Positions 36,776-47,048 of a stretch of DNA of 64,000 bases are shown here, piece by piece (the first letter of the stretch is position 1; the number at the start of each line of letters is the position of its first letter). Where the stretch lies: positions 1 through 64,000 of the forward strand of contig JASFMY010000010.1 of NCBI GenBank assembly GCA_050117315.1, read 5' to 3'. Source of the stretch: JANQIV01 sp050117315. Its GTDB lineage: Bacteria; Bacteroidota; Ignavibacteria; Ignavibacteriales; Melioribacteraceae. The position numbers were made by a program, and so were the translations under genes. The notes beneath the pieces were generated by a model. It had not been told where the DNA came from and searched no databases. It saw only the letters and a list, made by a program, of their open reading frames with translations.

Positions 36776-38080
36776 TTAATTCATTCCAGGAGTGATAATC
36801 CTGTAATTTCCGCTTAAGTGCATCAGGCTGAACAGGTAAAGCAAACCGTCGTAATAAGGATCAAAATATCCGTCCTCGTATGGTTCGAGTTTGGCATTCC
36901 ATACTTGATCAACAAACTTCCAGCTTTTTGCCTGGGTTCCCATAAGAGAAGCAGCGGCAGAGGTTGCCACCAATCCTAAGGAGTGGCGTAATGTTCTATA
37001 TCCACCGGCGGGAAGAATCCAGTCGGGAAGTGTTCCGTCTACATTATACTGATCTTCAAAAGTATCTATTCCTCTGCTGAAAAGGAAATTTTGAATGCGT
37101 CTGCAATAATCCTGCTGCCATTCTTTATCTTTTGCATACCAGGAATAATCCATTGCAATGTTCATCGGAACCCGCCATGAATCGAAACGGAAAGCAGCAC
37201 GCATAGGTCCAAATTTTCGCGGGGTTCCGTCAAATTCTGTAAGGTCGCTGTTAAGACCTGTTACCGGATCGCATGCACGGTGAAGAAAAGCACGGGCAGT
37301 ATCTGCACAGTCCCTATAGAACTGTTCTCTGCCGTCTTTTGCATATTCAGCCCATATTTCAAAGAACGCCGGCAAATGATACGAGGGGTCTGTAAAACCA
37401 TATCCTGAAGGATCGGGGACAAATGTAATCTTTTTCTCTTCCACGTTAATAACATTCATTTGTTCCCCGGTACCGTCTTTGCTCCACATAGCGTCTAGAA
37501 TTCTACGTGCTTCCCCGTAATAATTAATATCTGTTTCATTTCCCCAGCGGTTCGAAGCAAAAAGAAGTGCTGTGATAAAATATAGTTCTCCATCGGATGC
37601 GGAACCTTCAGCATTATGTTCCCCGGTTTCCGGTTTAACGCTCCATGCAAAATATGCTTCTCTTGGTCCCTCTTGATGCTGCATATATTTTTTTGTCCAG
37701 CGCCACAGGCGGTCGAAAACATTTTTCTTATTTAGCTGCACGGCAACCATCATACCGTATGAGAGTCCTTCCGTACGGGCATCATGATTTTTCAAATCGG
37801 AAACATACGCCATTGAATCACCTACTTCAAAATAAACTCTTTCCGGTCCTTCAAATACATCATAATAAGCTTTCTCAAGTTTGGCATCAATATCTTCCTG
37901 TTTATATCCTGCTTCCAAAAACAAATTGCGGTAGGAGCCTGTTTCCCATGCACCCTTTTTCCATGGCTTAATTTTTCCCCGCGGATCGTCAACATCTTTT
38001 TCACAATTATTGTTACTTGCTGCAGTCCAGGAGATAAAACATAAAGCGGTAAGTACAATCAGGTAAAAATACTTTTTCAT
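36776..38080 (-). CDS. glycoside hydrolase family 8 enzyme, secreted
   Basis: 434 residues. A signal peptide (1-21) is followed by an (alpha/alpha)6 barrel typical of GH8: EGLSYGMMVAVQ (catalytic acid Glu region), WSVKPETG, EGSASDGELYFITALL and YHLPAFFEIWA. GH8 includes endoglucanases, chitosanases and reducing-end xylose-releasing exo-oligoxylanase; the length and overall pattern fit the exo-oligoxylanase type best, but this is not certain. I chose ATG 38080, just after AAAGG; the frame extends to 38113. It stands alone, without a polysaccharide utilisation locus. Confidence 0.88.
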   Translation of the reverse strand: MKKYFYLIVLTALCFISWTAASNNNCEKDVDDPRGKIKPWKKGAWETGSYRNLFLEAGYKQEDIDAKLEKAYYDVFEGPERVYFEVGDSMAYVSDLKNHDARTEGLSYGMMVAVQLNKKNVFDRLWRWTKKYMQHQEGPREAYFAWSVKPETGEHNAEGSASDGELYFITALLFASNRWGNETDINYYGEARRILDAMWSKDGTGEQMNVINVEEKKITFVPDPSGYGFTDPSYHLPAFFEIWAEYAKDGREQFYRDCADTARAFLHRACDPVTGLNSDLTEFDGTPRKFGPMRAAFRFDSWRVPMNIAMDYSWYAKDKEWQQDYCRRIQNFLFSRGIDTFEDQYNVDGTLPDWILPAGGYRTLRHSLGLVATSAAASLMGTQAKSWKFVDQVWNAKLEPYEDGYFDPYYDGLLYLFSLMHLSGNYRIITPGMN

Positions 38081-38207
38081 TTGCAGTACCTTTAATTTGT
38101 GTCGCAATATCAAGTTGATATGAATTTTGCTATAGAATTGAATTTACAATAACTGTAGCAATATATTTAATTTATAGATAAATGTCTTTTTTATAAAAAA
38201 ATAATTT

Positions 38208-38236
38208 CCGGGATTATGTTTTTTATACAATCCCGG
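38208..38236 (-). terminator. terminator after the PAS/GAF kinase
   Basis: CCGGGATT and AATCCCGG form a perfect 8-bp stem with a 13-base loop. On the minus strand it is followed by AAATTATTTTTTT, a good rho-independent terminator. Confidence 0.75.
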
Positions 38237-38272
38237 TTAAGCAATTGCCATAATTGACCAAATCAAAAAGAT

Positions 38273-41200
38273 TTATGACCTTGGTAAAAAAGTCACTGTA
38301 AACTTTGTTCCTTTCTTCTTTAAAGATTCTACATTTATTACCGCGTTGTTTAAGTCGCAATAATTTTTAACAAGTGCTAAGCCTAAACCATTCCCCTCAT
38401 AACTTCTTGTATATCCTCTCTCCTCCTGCATAAATGGTTCAAATAATTTCGGTATAAATTCTTCAGAAATTCCTATACCTGTATCAGATACAATTACACA
38501 AGTATTATCTTTAACATTTTTCTCAATAATAATTTCTACTTTTCCTTTTGGGGTATATTTTATTGCATTATCAATAAGGTTACTGAAAATTTGGCTTGTA
38601 CTATACATATCGGAATAAATTTTCGAGGCATTAGTTTTTTTTGTAAAAATCAATTCCAGCCCTTTTATCTTTGCTTGCCCTTGATATTCCAATACTACCG
38701 GATTAAGTACGTCTTTTATCAGGTCAATATTATTCCATACCGGTTCATACGATCCTATTTGCATTTCAGCCGAATTCAATATCAATTCAACTGTTCTTAT
38801 TAATCTTTTCCCGGCAGATTCAACCGTATCAAAGTACCCCGAGATTTGAGCCGTAAGGTTATTGCCCAATTCTTCTTTTATCAAGGTCATCATACTCAGA
38901 GTAACATTCATTGGAGATCTTATTTCGTGCGACATTTGCGCCAGAAATTCTGTTTTTAATTTATCCGATTCCTCGGCTCGTTCTTTTGCTTTTATCAGTT
39001 CTTCGGTTATCTTTTTTTTATCGGTGATGTCCTGCTTAACAGCAAGGTAGTTTATAATTTTATTATTCCCGTCTTTAATCGGAGAAATTGTTGCGTCCTC
39101 CCAATAAGGGGTTCCGTCTTTCTTTTTATTTAGGAATTCGCCTCTCCAGGTATTGCCCGATGTAATTGTATCCCAAAGTTTTTTGTATACCTCTTTCGTG
39201 GTATTCTCATGTTTTAAAATCCTTGGAGTTTCTTTAATTGCTTCATCAAAGGTATATCCTGTTGTTTCTTCGAAAGTTTTATTAACATATTCAATGTTTC
39301 CGTTAGTATCTGTAATTATAATTGACGCTGGGCTTTGTGCAACAGCTTCAGAGAGTCTTCTAAGTTCATTTTCAGTTTGCTTGCGTTGAGTGATATCCAC
39401 TATGCTTCCCCTTATGCCGAACGTTTTTCCTTCACTTCTTATAGGTGCAGTAAATATCAATGCCGGGAATGTTGTTCCGTCTTTTCTTATCATTTCATAT
39501 TCATTTCTACTCGTCGGCAAATTTTTCATAATTCTTTGCATGTCGTCAAATGCTTCTGCTTTATCTTTTTCGCAAATCATATCTATTATGTTAATACCTT
39601 TAGGAACATCTTTTAGAGAATAGCCGAAAGTTGTTAACGCTGTTTTGTTTGCAAATGTTACAACTCCTTCTGTATCTGCCTCAAAAATTGTTTGAGGCAG
39701 AAGGTTTGCAAGGTTTTTAAATCTTCTTTCACTTTCTAAGATGGCCTTTTCAGCCTTTTTTCGCTCTGTTATATCCATCAGAACAGCTACCTTTCCCGTA
39801 ACCGAGCCTTCCGTATCGTACAGTGGAGAAGCATAAATACAATAATCGATTGGGGTACCGTCCTTTTTTTGTCTTTGTACTTCTACTCCGCCAAGAGTTT
39901 TACCGCTGTGTATCTGTTTCATAAATTGTTTGAATTCTTCTTGTTTGTTATCAGATATACTTGGAAGTTGGCGCCCAATTGCTTCTTGCTCACTCCAACC
40001 CAGCATTTTCTCAGCAGCATTATTCCAGATTGTTTTTACATTTCCATCCAGGTCCAAATCAAAAATCGCTGTTGGAGCCGCTTCAATAATTGCACGAAGC
40101 ATATCGTTAGATTGTTGTAATGCTAAAGCAGTTCGTTTACGTTCTTCGCGGATACTCAAAGTAGTAATTCCGAATGCTAAATCACCTGATAGTTCTTCAA
40201 GAAGCCTGATCTCATCGGCTGTTATGGAGTTAGGTTTTTCGGAATAAATCATTAATACACCAAAGACCTCGTTGTTTTCACCTTTAAGAGGTAAAGAAAT
40301 ACCTGACCTGTATCCCCGGTTCAAAGCACTTTCGCGCCACGGAGCCATTTGCGGGTCTGTTTCAAAATCCTGTATATAAATTATTTCTCCATCACTAATT
40401 GCTTTCCTTGCCGGGTTCTGATCATGTTCTGCATTCTCCGTCCCCAGAAGATTTGAATTCTCTATATAACCGATGTCACAACCGGCACAAGCCACGGGGC
40501 GTATGGTTTTGAGTTCATCATGTTCTGCGTAACCTACCCAGGCTAATCGATATCCGGCCTCTTCACAAATGATCCGACATATCTCGTTAAGTAAGGTCTG
40601 TTCATCTGAAGCACGTAACAGTGTTTGATTACAGTTACTAATTGCTCTCAGTTCACGATTCATACGGCGAAGTGCTTCATCTACTTTTTTACGTTCTGCA
40701 ATTTCCCATGCAAGATCAGCAAGAAGCGAAATTAAATCCACGTCTTTTTCGTTATAATCGAACGGTTTATTTCCTACACCGAGAATTGCTTTAACTTTAC
40801 TGCCTCGCATTACAGGTACAACAAGTTCACGTATGACTTCGGCGTGTCCTTCAGGCATACCTTTGCGATGAGGAAGCGAGTTATAATCATTATGAATAAC
40901 CGGCTTACCCTGTTTTACACAATCGACCCACACACCAGCTTCATCTATGGAATAGTGGAGTCCCTTTCCTTCGGCTTTACAGAATTCTTTTTTTGTTCTG
41001 GTTGACCAATCCTGTAGTGTGAGAAATTTTTGATCTTCGTCAACAAAATGATAGAATCCTATTAAACTTTCCGTAAGTTCCTCGGCTTTATTTAATGTTT
41101 CTTCAAGCAATTCATTCAACGAATGAGTCTCGGCAAATTGTATTAAGTGAAGTCGCGATACGTTAACAGCTTCGTTGTGCTTACGCTCGGTGATGTCGAT

Positions 41201-42520
41201 AAGCGAAACAAGCACTTTGGAGAATGTATTCTCATAGCCGGGACAAACTGAGAGATATACTGTTACACTCTTACGCTCGCCGGTTAGTGTTTTTACAACG
41301 GCATCTGTTGTCATCTCTGTTTCTTCATTCCATAGGGTGACCAGTTCCTTTTGGAATGAGTTGAAAGACTCAGAAGTAAATGTATTAGCCAAACACGAAA
41401 GCAATTCTTCCTTATTTGCCGCCTCATGTAATTGGAGAGCAGCACGGTTAACATCTATAACCTTTGTAAGTTCGGCGCATTCTCGAACGGCATCCGGATG
41501 CTGAGCAAAATAGGTTTCTATATCTGTTACACCTTGCTTTTTCAGTTTATCAAAAAAGTTCTTCACGCTGGAAAGATCCTCTTCCCATATTGAAACAGGT
41601 GAGTTTTCAAAAACAGAATAATATCTTTGCCGGCTTTCTTGTATCGCTTTCTCTGCCAGTTTACGTTCATTTATGTCCATGCGAATACCAAGCATCCTGG
41701 TCGCATTTCCCTCTTCATCACGTTTAGTACTAAATCCACGAACATACTGCCATCGATAAGGGCCATTTGCATGTTTAAGACGAGCTTCGTATTCATACTC
41801 TATAAAATTTTCCGAAAGGACATTCTTAATCTTTTGAGAAACATATTCTCGGTCATCCGGATGCACCCGCTTTATCCATTTCCTTCTATCAGCCTGCCCT
41901 GTCTCGGGTTCATAACCCAGCATGGTATAATATACAGGTGAGGCATACCATTTATCATTCTTTATATCCCAGTCCCAAACTCCAATCTGTGTAGTTTCCA
42001 AAGTTAGTCGCAGCCTTTCTTCCGAATCGCGTAGTTTTTCTTCTGCATACTTACGCCTGGTTATATCACGTGCTATTCCAAGTACACCAACCACCTTGCC
42101 TTTTTTGTTTTTTTGAGGAATATAACGTAACTCAAATATTCGTTCACCCTGAAGTGTAATCCATCTTCCTTCAAGTACTTTCTGCATTCCACGTTTAACA
42201 ACCTGGAGTATAGCGTTATGATATACTTTATTCCCGTCTGCAGAAGAAGGTACGCTAAGCTCTATTAACGATTTGCCTATCACTTCTTTCGATGTTACGC
42301 TGTAGTCTCTCGCAAAACTCGGGTTTATATACTGCAAGCGGCCATCGGTGTCAAAGCGGGTTATATGATCGGGAACATTTTCGATAATTATATCAATATT
42401 GTTTTGCTGATTATGTTTTTTTTCATCAGCAGTACTTCTTGCTTCTAAATACTTTACTTTTTTTCTAAGCGCTTTAAGTTCAATAATTAAGTCTTTTTTT
42501 AGTCTTTTTTCATCCTTCAT
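38273..42520 (-). CDS. multi-PAS/GAF sensor histidine kinase
   Basis: 1415 residues, no membrane segment. Order: short coiled coil (1-40), PAS (about 45-160, ends GIARDITRRK), PAS_3 type (about 165-290, ends DINERK), PAS (about 295-450), GAF (about 455-620), GAF (about 640-790, with two Cys in ACAGCDIG), PAS (about 800-920), PAS (about 925-1045), PAS (about 1048-1170), then HisKA with LAQMSHEIRSPMN and HATPase with DNAIKYTP, SDTGIGIS and GNGLGLALV. The domain count comes from the repeated linker D-I-T-x-R-K. Such kinases merge several cytoplasmic signals, perhaps redox or light or small ligands. It has no receiver domain, and no response regulator is near. Confidence 0.92.
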   Translation of the reverse strand: MKDEKRLKKDLIIELKALRKKVKYLEARSTADEKKHNQQNNIDIIIENVPDHITRFDTDGRLQYINPSFARDYSVTSKEVIGKSLIELSVPSSADGNKVYHNAILQVVKRGMQKVLEGRWITLQGERIFELRYIPQKNKKGKVVGVLGIARDITRRKYAEEKLRDSEERLRLTLETTQIGVWDWDIKNDKWYASPVYYTMLGYEPETGQADRRKWIKRVHPDDREYVSQKIKNVLSENFIEYEYEARLKHANGPYRWQYVRGFSTKRDEEGNATRMLGIRMDINERKLAEKAIQESRQRYYSVFENSPVSIWEEDLSSVKNFFDKLKKQGVTDIETYFAQHPDAVRECAELTKVIDVNRAALQLHEAANKEELLSCLANTFTSESFNSFQKELVTLWNEETEMTTDAVVKTLTGERKSVTVYLSVCPGYENTFSKVLVSLIDITERKHNEAVNVSRLHLIQFAETHSLNELLEETLNKAEELTESLIGFYHFVDEDQKFLTLQDWSTRTKKEFCKAEGKGLHYSIDEAGVWVDCVKQGKPVIHNDYNSLPHRKGMPEGHAEVIRELVVPVMRGSKVKAILGVGNKPFDYNEKDVDLISLLADLAWEIAERKKVDEALRRMNRELRAISNCNQTLLRASDEQTLLNEICRIICEEAGYRLAWVGYAEHDELKTIRPVACAGCDIGYIENSNLLGTENAEHDQNPARKAISDGEIIYIQDFETDPQMAPWRESALNRGYRSGISLPLKGENNEVFGVLMIYSEKPNSITADEIRLLEELSGDLAFGITTLSIREERKRTALALQQSNDMLRAIIEAAPTAIFDLDLDGNVKTIWNNAAEKMLGWSEQEAIGRQLPSISDNKQEEFKQFMKQIHSGKTLGGVEVQRQKKDGTPIDYCIYASPLYDTEGSVTGKVAVLMDITERKKAEKAILESERRFKNLANLLPQTIFEADTEGVVTFANKTALTTFGYSLKDVPKGINIIDMICEKDKAEAFDDMQRIMKNLPTSRNEYEMIRKDGTTFPALIFTAPIRSEGKTFGIRGSIVDITQRKQTENELRRLSEAVAQSPASIIITDTNGNIEYVNKTFEETTGYTFDEAIKETPRILKHENTTKEVYKKLWDTITSGNTWRGEFLNKKKDGTPYWEDATISPIKDGNNKIINYLAVKQDITDKKKITEELIKAKERAEESDKLKTEFLAQMSHEIRSPMNVTLSMMTLIKEELGNNLTAQISGYFDTVESAGKRLIRTVELILNSAEMQIGSYEPVWNNIDLIKDVLNPVVLEYQGQAKIKGLELIFTKKTNASKIYSDMYSTSQIFSNLIDNAIKYTPKGKVEIIIEKNVKDNTCVIVSDTGIGISEEFIPKLFEPFMQEERGYTRSYEGNGLGLALVKNYCDLNNAVINVESLKKKGTKFTVTFLPRS

Positions 42521-43214
42521 CTACTCGTCCCTAAAGCTGTTTATAGATTTTTATATTTCAGGAGAAGTTTGTTGGTATAAAAATTTATGAGAAGAGATCA
42601 CGTCAAAGAACAAATAAAACTGCAACTTCCAGCATAAGTAAGCTCGCAAATATTATTTGGCCTTTTTATCATTCGATCAGTTAATGAGGGGATGAGGTTA
42701 AATATTAAAAGATCGTTTTACTAATGCTGCCTTTTAATTATACTTCAATTTATTATCAACCTCAAGTGTAAATTAAACAATTTCCATGTACACAAGCAGT
42801 TTTACAACAGGCGGTTGTGCAGCATGTATTTTTTTTTATTGAACACATTCAGAAAAATATGCTTTTCATTTCCCGGTTGTTTCACTTTTCCAGCTTCTTC
42901 GCTTTTCTTATTTGAGTTTTAAATTCCTTTATAGAAATCTTCCGACTTAATAGTAGAACAACTACTGACGCATGCATGGTCCATTAAACAGTTACAAGAG
43001 TTATAAGTTTGAATTTATTGACCGGTTAAATTCAAATTTATTTTACTATCTCCACTTGCGGAGTTTCCGAATGGGTTATCCTTCCCTTTGAGAGTTTAAA
43101 GACTAATCCGGCCGTCCAGGTGAAATATTAACTTTACTTTTTACAGATAAAATTATTGTTAAGAATGTTTACAGTATCCGAAAATTAAAATCGTGTTACT
43201 GTGGTACAAAAAAA
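42521..43214. other. 694-base gap without a gene
   Basis: No supported ORF. A 10-bp dyad TTTGAATTTA (43008-43017) / TAAATTCAAA (43027-43036) is the only clear structure. The upstream region of the large kinase is at the left end. Confidence 0.4.
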
Positions 43215-43565
43215 TTAGTCAGCTTTACTCATTGTAAGTTTTCCGTGTTTTATACCTTTTACGGCTACAATTTCCAGATAAGTTTCATCATTCAAATGGA
43301 AATGCTGAGAAGGAAGTACAGTGTTGTGATAACCATGCTGTATCTTTGTTAAGTTATTTACAATATCCTTTTTGTTATGTTCGTAAACCAATGTAATTGA
43401 ACCCGCAACTATGTTGTTGTACTTCCATTTTTTCTTAACAAGATTATTGTTTATTAAATGTCTTACTGCTTGTGATCTGCTTGGTAGGCTATTTTCTTCA
43501 ACATATTCATCAAGTGCGTTAAGTAAATCCTGTTCTAACGAATCCCAAAATCTTATTACAGGCAT
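43215..43565 (-). CDS. NikR-like ribbon-helix-helix regulator with altered metal site
   Basis: 116 residues. The N-terminal ribbon-helix-helix (about 2-43; RSQAVRHLI) and the C-terminal ACT-like part align with NikR nickel repressors. His77, His88 and His90 (QHGYH and QHFHL) match the three His ligands of E. coli NikR, but the position of its Cys95 is Tyr96 here (NDETYLEI). The ACT domain is also shorter: about 20 residues between the VKG and the final RHG-like motif are missing. It may bind another metal or none. Upstream on the minus strand are ATTACACT and GTAACACT, possible direct-repeat operator sites. Confidence 0.75.
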   Translation of the reverse strand: MPVIRFWDSLEQDLLNALDEYVEENSLPSRSQAVRHLINNNLVKKKWKYNNIVAGSITLVYEHNKKDIVNNLTKIQHGYHNTVLPSQHFHLNDETYLEIVAVKGIKHGKLTMSKAD

Positions 43566-43858
43566 AGTGTTACTTTTTTTTATTTAGTGTAATCCAGCAA
43601 CCCACCTTCTTAGAAGGTGGATTCTTTAAATACTTGACTTTGTCAAAAGTCTCAATCTTATCGTTAATAAATTGGCGCTTTCATTTTTTTTGCCCTCGTT
43701 TCTGAACCCAATTATCCCTCCAGCTTTCCCCTATGAGTATAGAGGATTACTTTGACGAATTATATCGCCAGCCAACTCACAATACAAAGTTTAGTAAGAG
43801 AGGTATATCAGCCATTTACCGTTACGGCTGTAAAATCAATAATTTACCCCAAAAGTAA
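43566..43858. other. gap between TonB-domain and NikR-like genes
   Basis: It holds a perfect hairpin CCACCTTC-TTA-GAAGGTGG (43602-43620), a common form of dispersed palindrome. No gene is seen. Confidence 0.4.
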
Positions 43859-44248
43859 TTACTTCATTTTGAATTCAATTGGAATCGCAATTTTAACTTT
43901 TACTTTTTTCCCTTCATGCATTCCGGGAGTAAATTTACATTTCTTAATTGCTTCAATTGCAGCCTCATCACAACCGGCGCCGATCCCACGAACAACTTTT
44001 GCATCATTCACTGTTCCGTCCTCGTCGACAAATGCCAAAACAAAAACCTTTCCCTGAACACCTGCTTTTTGAGCAACCTCAGGGTATTTCACATTTTTGG
44101 CAATTGAGGCTAATCCTCCTTCAACTTCGGGCATCTTTTCTGCGAAGGGCAAGTATTTGACTTCGTTTTCGTTACCGTTACTTGCGGTAAGAGTAATTGT
44201 TAAGAAAATAGGAAGTAACAGGGGTAGTACCAAATACTGCTTTTTCAT
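43859..44248 (-). CDS. exported TonB C-terminal domain protein
   Basis: 129 residues. A signal peptide (about 1-22) is followed directly by a TonB C-terminal domain: YPEVAQKAGVQGKVFVLAFV, DAKVVRGIGAGCDEAA and AIKKCKFTPGM. There is no proline-rich linker as in true energy transducers, so it is likely a soluble periplasmic TonB-like domain, common in Bacteroidetes relatives. It lies upstream of the NikR-like gene, on the same strand, with a gap of 293 bases; a role in metal uptake is possible but unproven. Confidence 0.85.
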   Translation of the reverse strand: MKKQYLVLPLLLPIFLTITLTASNGNENEVKYLPFAEKMPEVEGGLASIAKNVKYPEVAQKAGVQGKVFVLAFVDEDGTVNDAKVVRGIGAGCDEAAIEAIKKCKFTPGMHEGKKVKVKIAIPIEFKMK

Positions 44249-44530
44249 AACTAACTCCCTTTAGTTTTTAGAATAATTCCCTTTAAATAGATATTGATTT
44301 TACTTACAAAAAGCCCATCATTATTATCGGTTAATTCTTTAAAAAGTTTAGTGTAAAATCTCATAAATATAATTTTGGGAAGAATATCTACTTTTAGGAC
44401 CAATATTGCAATTAATTCTAATCTAAATGGTTTAATAAAGGTATAAAGAAAAGGTCTTTTCTTCTACCCATTTGGAGAAATTTATTCATATTTTAACGGG
44501 CGTTAACAATAAAATATTATTCACCTTAAC

Positions 44531-45577
44531 ATGAAGTTTGCAAACAGTAAAATAGAGATTTTTATTTTCCTTATAATAGTGTTTTACCTGCTGAACATTT
44601 TATCGTCTTTGTTGATCCCGTTGGCTTTTGCATATCTGGCAGCTTCATTGTTTCAGCCTGTTATTAATTACTTACTGAATAAAAAAATACCCAAATGGTT
44701 AATTTATCCTTTGGTAATAATTTTCTCACTTAGTTTCATATTTTTAGTAGTTCTGGTTTTTTCTTCTTCAATATCTGAATTTGTTCAACAACAAAGTTAC
44801 TTTGAAGAACGTCTTGCAACTAAGTTTATACCTTTCATTGATTCCTTGAATTCGTTTATGCTGAATTATTTCGGAACAGAATTAAAATTAAACGAAGCAC
44901 TTGGTGAAATTTTGAAATCGGATTTTCTTACATCAGCTGTGGGTTCTTTTATAAATGCTATTGGTGATTTTACATCTTCGTTTATAATTTTTGCTTTCTA
45001 TTATATTGTATTCCTTATCACGATGAACGGATATAAAGAATACTTAAATTATGTTAAAGGTGAAAAGAACGACAAAGTGGTGATTGAAAATTATGAAAAG
45101 ATACAAACCTCAATTTTCACTTATGTTAAAGTGAAAATCATAGTCAGTATTTTTACGGCAGTACTGGTTTATGTTGTGCTTATTATATTCGGAGTAAAGT
45201 TTGCTTTTTTGTGGGGATTATTAACTTTCCTGCTGAACTTTATTCCTATTGTAGGTTCTTTAATAGCAGTAATACTTCCCACTTTAATGGGAGTAATTCA
45301 ATTCGACTCGTTTTCAACAATAGTTATTTTGTTTATACTTTTGGAAACTTCGCAGGTAATTGTTGGAAACGTTGTTGAACCTATAATGATGGGCAACAGC
45401 CTAAGGCTGAATACCATCACCACTATGTTCGGATTGGTTTTCTGGGGATTTATTTGGGGAATTCCCGGGATGCTGCTTTCAATGCCTCTGGTTGTCATTT
45501 TCAAAATACTATTTGAACAATCTACCGACCTGGCTTTTCTCGGTAGAATTTTGGGAACACCTGAACCAACAAAATAA
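44531..45577 (+). CDS. AI-2E family permease
   Basis: 348 residues with about eight membrane segments. The N-terminal FYLLNILSSLLIPLAFAYLAA and the C-terminal block WGLLTFLLNFIPIVGSLIAV, plus WGFIWGIPGMLLSMPL, are typical of the AI-2E transporter family. Members export autoinducer-2 or other small solutes, or act as Na+/H+ antiporters; the substrate here is unknown. It stands as its own unit before the GntR-SPFH pair. Confidence 0.9.
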   Translation: MKFANSKIEIFIFLIIVFYLLNILSSLLIPLAFAYLAASLFQPVINYLLNKKIPKWLIYPLVIIFSLSFIFLVVLVFSSSISEFVQQQSYFEERLATKFIPFIDSLNSFMLNYFGTELKLNEALGEILKSDFLTSAVGSFINAIGDFTSSFIIFAFYYIVFLITMNGYKEYLNYVKGEKNDKVVIENYEKIQTSIFTYVKVKIIVSIFTAVLVYVVLIIFGVKFAFLWGLLTFLLNFIPIVGSLIAVILPTLMGVIQFDSFSTIVILFILLETSQVIVGNVVEPIMMGNSLRLNTITTMFGLVFWGFIWGIPGMLLSMPLVVIFKILFEQSTDLAFLGRILGTPEPTK

Positions 45578-45666
45578 AACTCTTGACTTAGGGACAAAGC
45601 TGTATTATATTTGCATTGTACTATACAACTATAACAATAGTTCAATAAAACAAAGGGGAAATGCCT

Positions 45667-46041
45667 ATGATTGATTTCAAGCTTGACCCCAAAAGCGGGA
45701 TACCTTTTTACAGACAGATTATTGACCAAATTCGTTACGGAATTGCTTCCGGCCAATTAAAGTTGGGAGAGCAATTACCAACTGTCCGTGCGCTTGCTGT
45801 AGAACTTAAAGTAAATCTTAATACTGTTACAAAAGCTTATAAAGAATTGGAAATTCAAAAAATACTTGAGACCCAGCAAGGTACGGGAACGTTCATCGGA
45901 AATGTTAAGGTTGGCATTGACCGGAAAGAAAAGAAAGCAAAACTAGAAAGTATATGTACTGGGTTCATTAACATTGCATCCAGTTATGGCTTCACTACAC
46001 AAGATTTAATTAACGAATTAAAATCAAAAGGGGGTGAGTAA
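45667..46041 (+). CDS. GntR family regulator, YtrA type
   Basis: 124 residues. The N-terminal winged helix (FYRQIIDQIRYGIASGQL, LPTVRALAVELKVNLNTVTKAYKELE) is a GntR domain, and the short C-terminal helices mark the YtrA subfamily, which usually represses transport or membrane-stress genes next to it. I chose ATG 45667 rather than 45661 because AAAGGGG is then 8 bases away. The stop overlaps the start of the SPFH gene (TAATG), so the regulator probably controls that operon. Confidence 0.88.
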   Translation: MIDFKLDPKSGIPFYRQIIDQIRYGIASGQLKLGEQLPTVRALAVELKVNLNTVTKAYKELEIQKILETQQGTGTFIGNVKVGIDRKEKKAKLESICTGFINIASSYGFTTQDLINELKSKGGE

Positions 46042-46928
46042 TGGTTAAGATTATGAATCGAAAAAATAAAGCGGTGAATCCTGTAGCAATTTTGGTTTTT
46101 ATAATTGTGATAACTTTTTTTGTAGTTTTGATGGAAACGGAAGTGATCTCAGAGGAGATGGTTGCTATTGGATTTTTAATCGGGTTAATTTTAGCGGCCT
46201 CAATTAAAATTGCCGATCAGTGGGAAAAAGCAGTTGTTTTAAGGATGGGAAAATTCAAAGGACTGAAAGGCCCCGGTATTTTTTTGATAATTCCTGTACT
46301 GGACAGAATTGATAACTACATAGATCAAAGGGTCAGGGTTACGGACTTTAAAGCCGAAGAAACACTTACAAAAGATACTGTTCCGGTAAATGTTGATGCT
46401 GTTGTATACTGGACAGTTTGGGATGTTGAGAAATCTGCGCTTGAAGTGCAGGAATATGTGAATGCTGTTTATTACATAGCCCAAACATGTTTAAGAGATA
46501 CTATCGGCAAACATGAGTTAGCCGACCTTTTACAGAACCGTGAAAAGATAGGAGAATCTCTCCAGAAAATTCTTGACGAACATACCGATCCCTGGGGAAT
46601 TACATGTCAGAATGTCGGCATAAAAGATATTGTTATTCCTTCGGCACTGGCAGATGCAATGAGCAAGCAGGCACAAGCCGAAAGGGAAAGACAGGCAAGA
46701 ATTATTTTGGGAACAGCGGAAACCGAAATTGCCGAAAAGTTTGCCCAGGCGAGTAAAAACTATCTCGACAACCCTGTTGCACTTCAGTTAAGGGGAATGA
46801 ACATGTTGTTTGAAGGTTTAAAGGAAAAAGGGTCGCTGGTGATTGTACCAAGTTCAGCACTTGAATCAATGAACCTTGGGGCAATAGGCGGTTTAGCTGC
46901 TTTGGGTGAATCAAAAGCAAACAATTAA
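46041..46928 (+). CDS. stomatin-like SPFH protein (slipin)
   Basis: 295 residues. Two closely spaced hydrophobic segments (about 13-30 and 38-58) anchor the protein, followed by an SPFH/band 7 domain: ADQWEKAVVLRMGKFKGLKG, RVTDFKAEETLTKDTVPV, YIAQTCLRDTIGKHEL and a coiled-coil end (SKQAQAERERQARI). Slipins form membrane microdomains and control proteolysis or membrane stress; they often pair with a NfeD protease, which is absent here. ATG 46041 overlaps the GntR stop. Confidence 0.92.
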   Translation: MVKIMNRKNKAVNPVAILVFIIVITFFVVLMETEVISEEMVAIGFLIGLILAASIKIADQWEKAVVLRMGKFKGLKGPGIFLIIPVLDRIDNYIDQRVRVTDFKAEETLTKDTVPVNVDAVVYWTVWDVEKSALEVQEYVNAVYYIAQTCLRDTIGKHELADLLQNREKIGESLQKILDEHTDPWGITCQNVGIKDIVIPSALADAMSKQAQAERERQARIILGTAETEIAEKFAQASKNYLDNPVALQLRGMNMLFEGLKEKGSLVIVPSSALESMNLGAIGGLAALGESKANN

Positions 46929-46938
46929 CTCTAACCCT

Positions 46939-46983
46939 AATCCCCGAAATCTTACTTGTTCCTATGAAAAGATTTCGGGGATT
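46939..46983. repeat. CCCCGAAATCTT palindrome, copy 1
   Basis: AATCCCCGAAATCTT and its exact reverse complement flank a 15-base loop with ACTTGTTCC. The same family occurs at 57331-57377 in reverse orientation, including the loop. It sits 10 bases after the slipin stop and probably also terminates its transcript. Confidence 0.85.
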
Positions 46984-47048
46984 TAGTATATGACGAAATT
47001 CTTAGGGTAAAACGAAAAATTTAACTACTTAATAATTAATTTTGTTAT

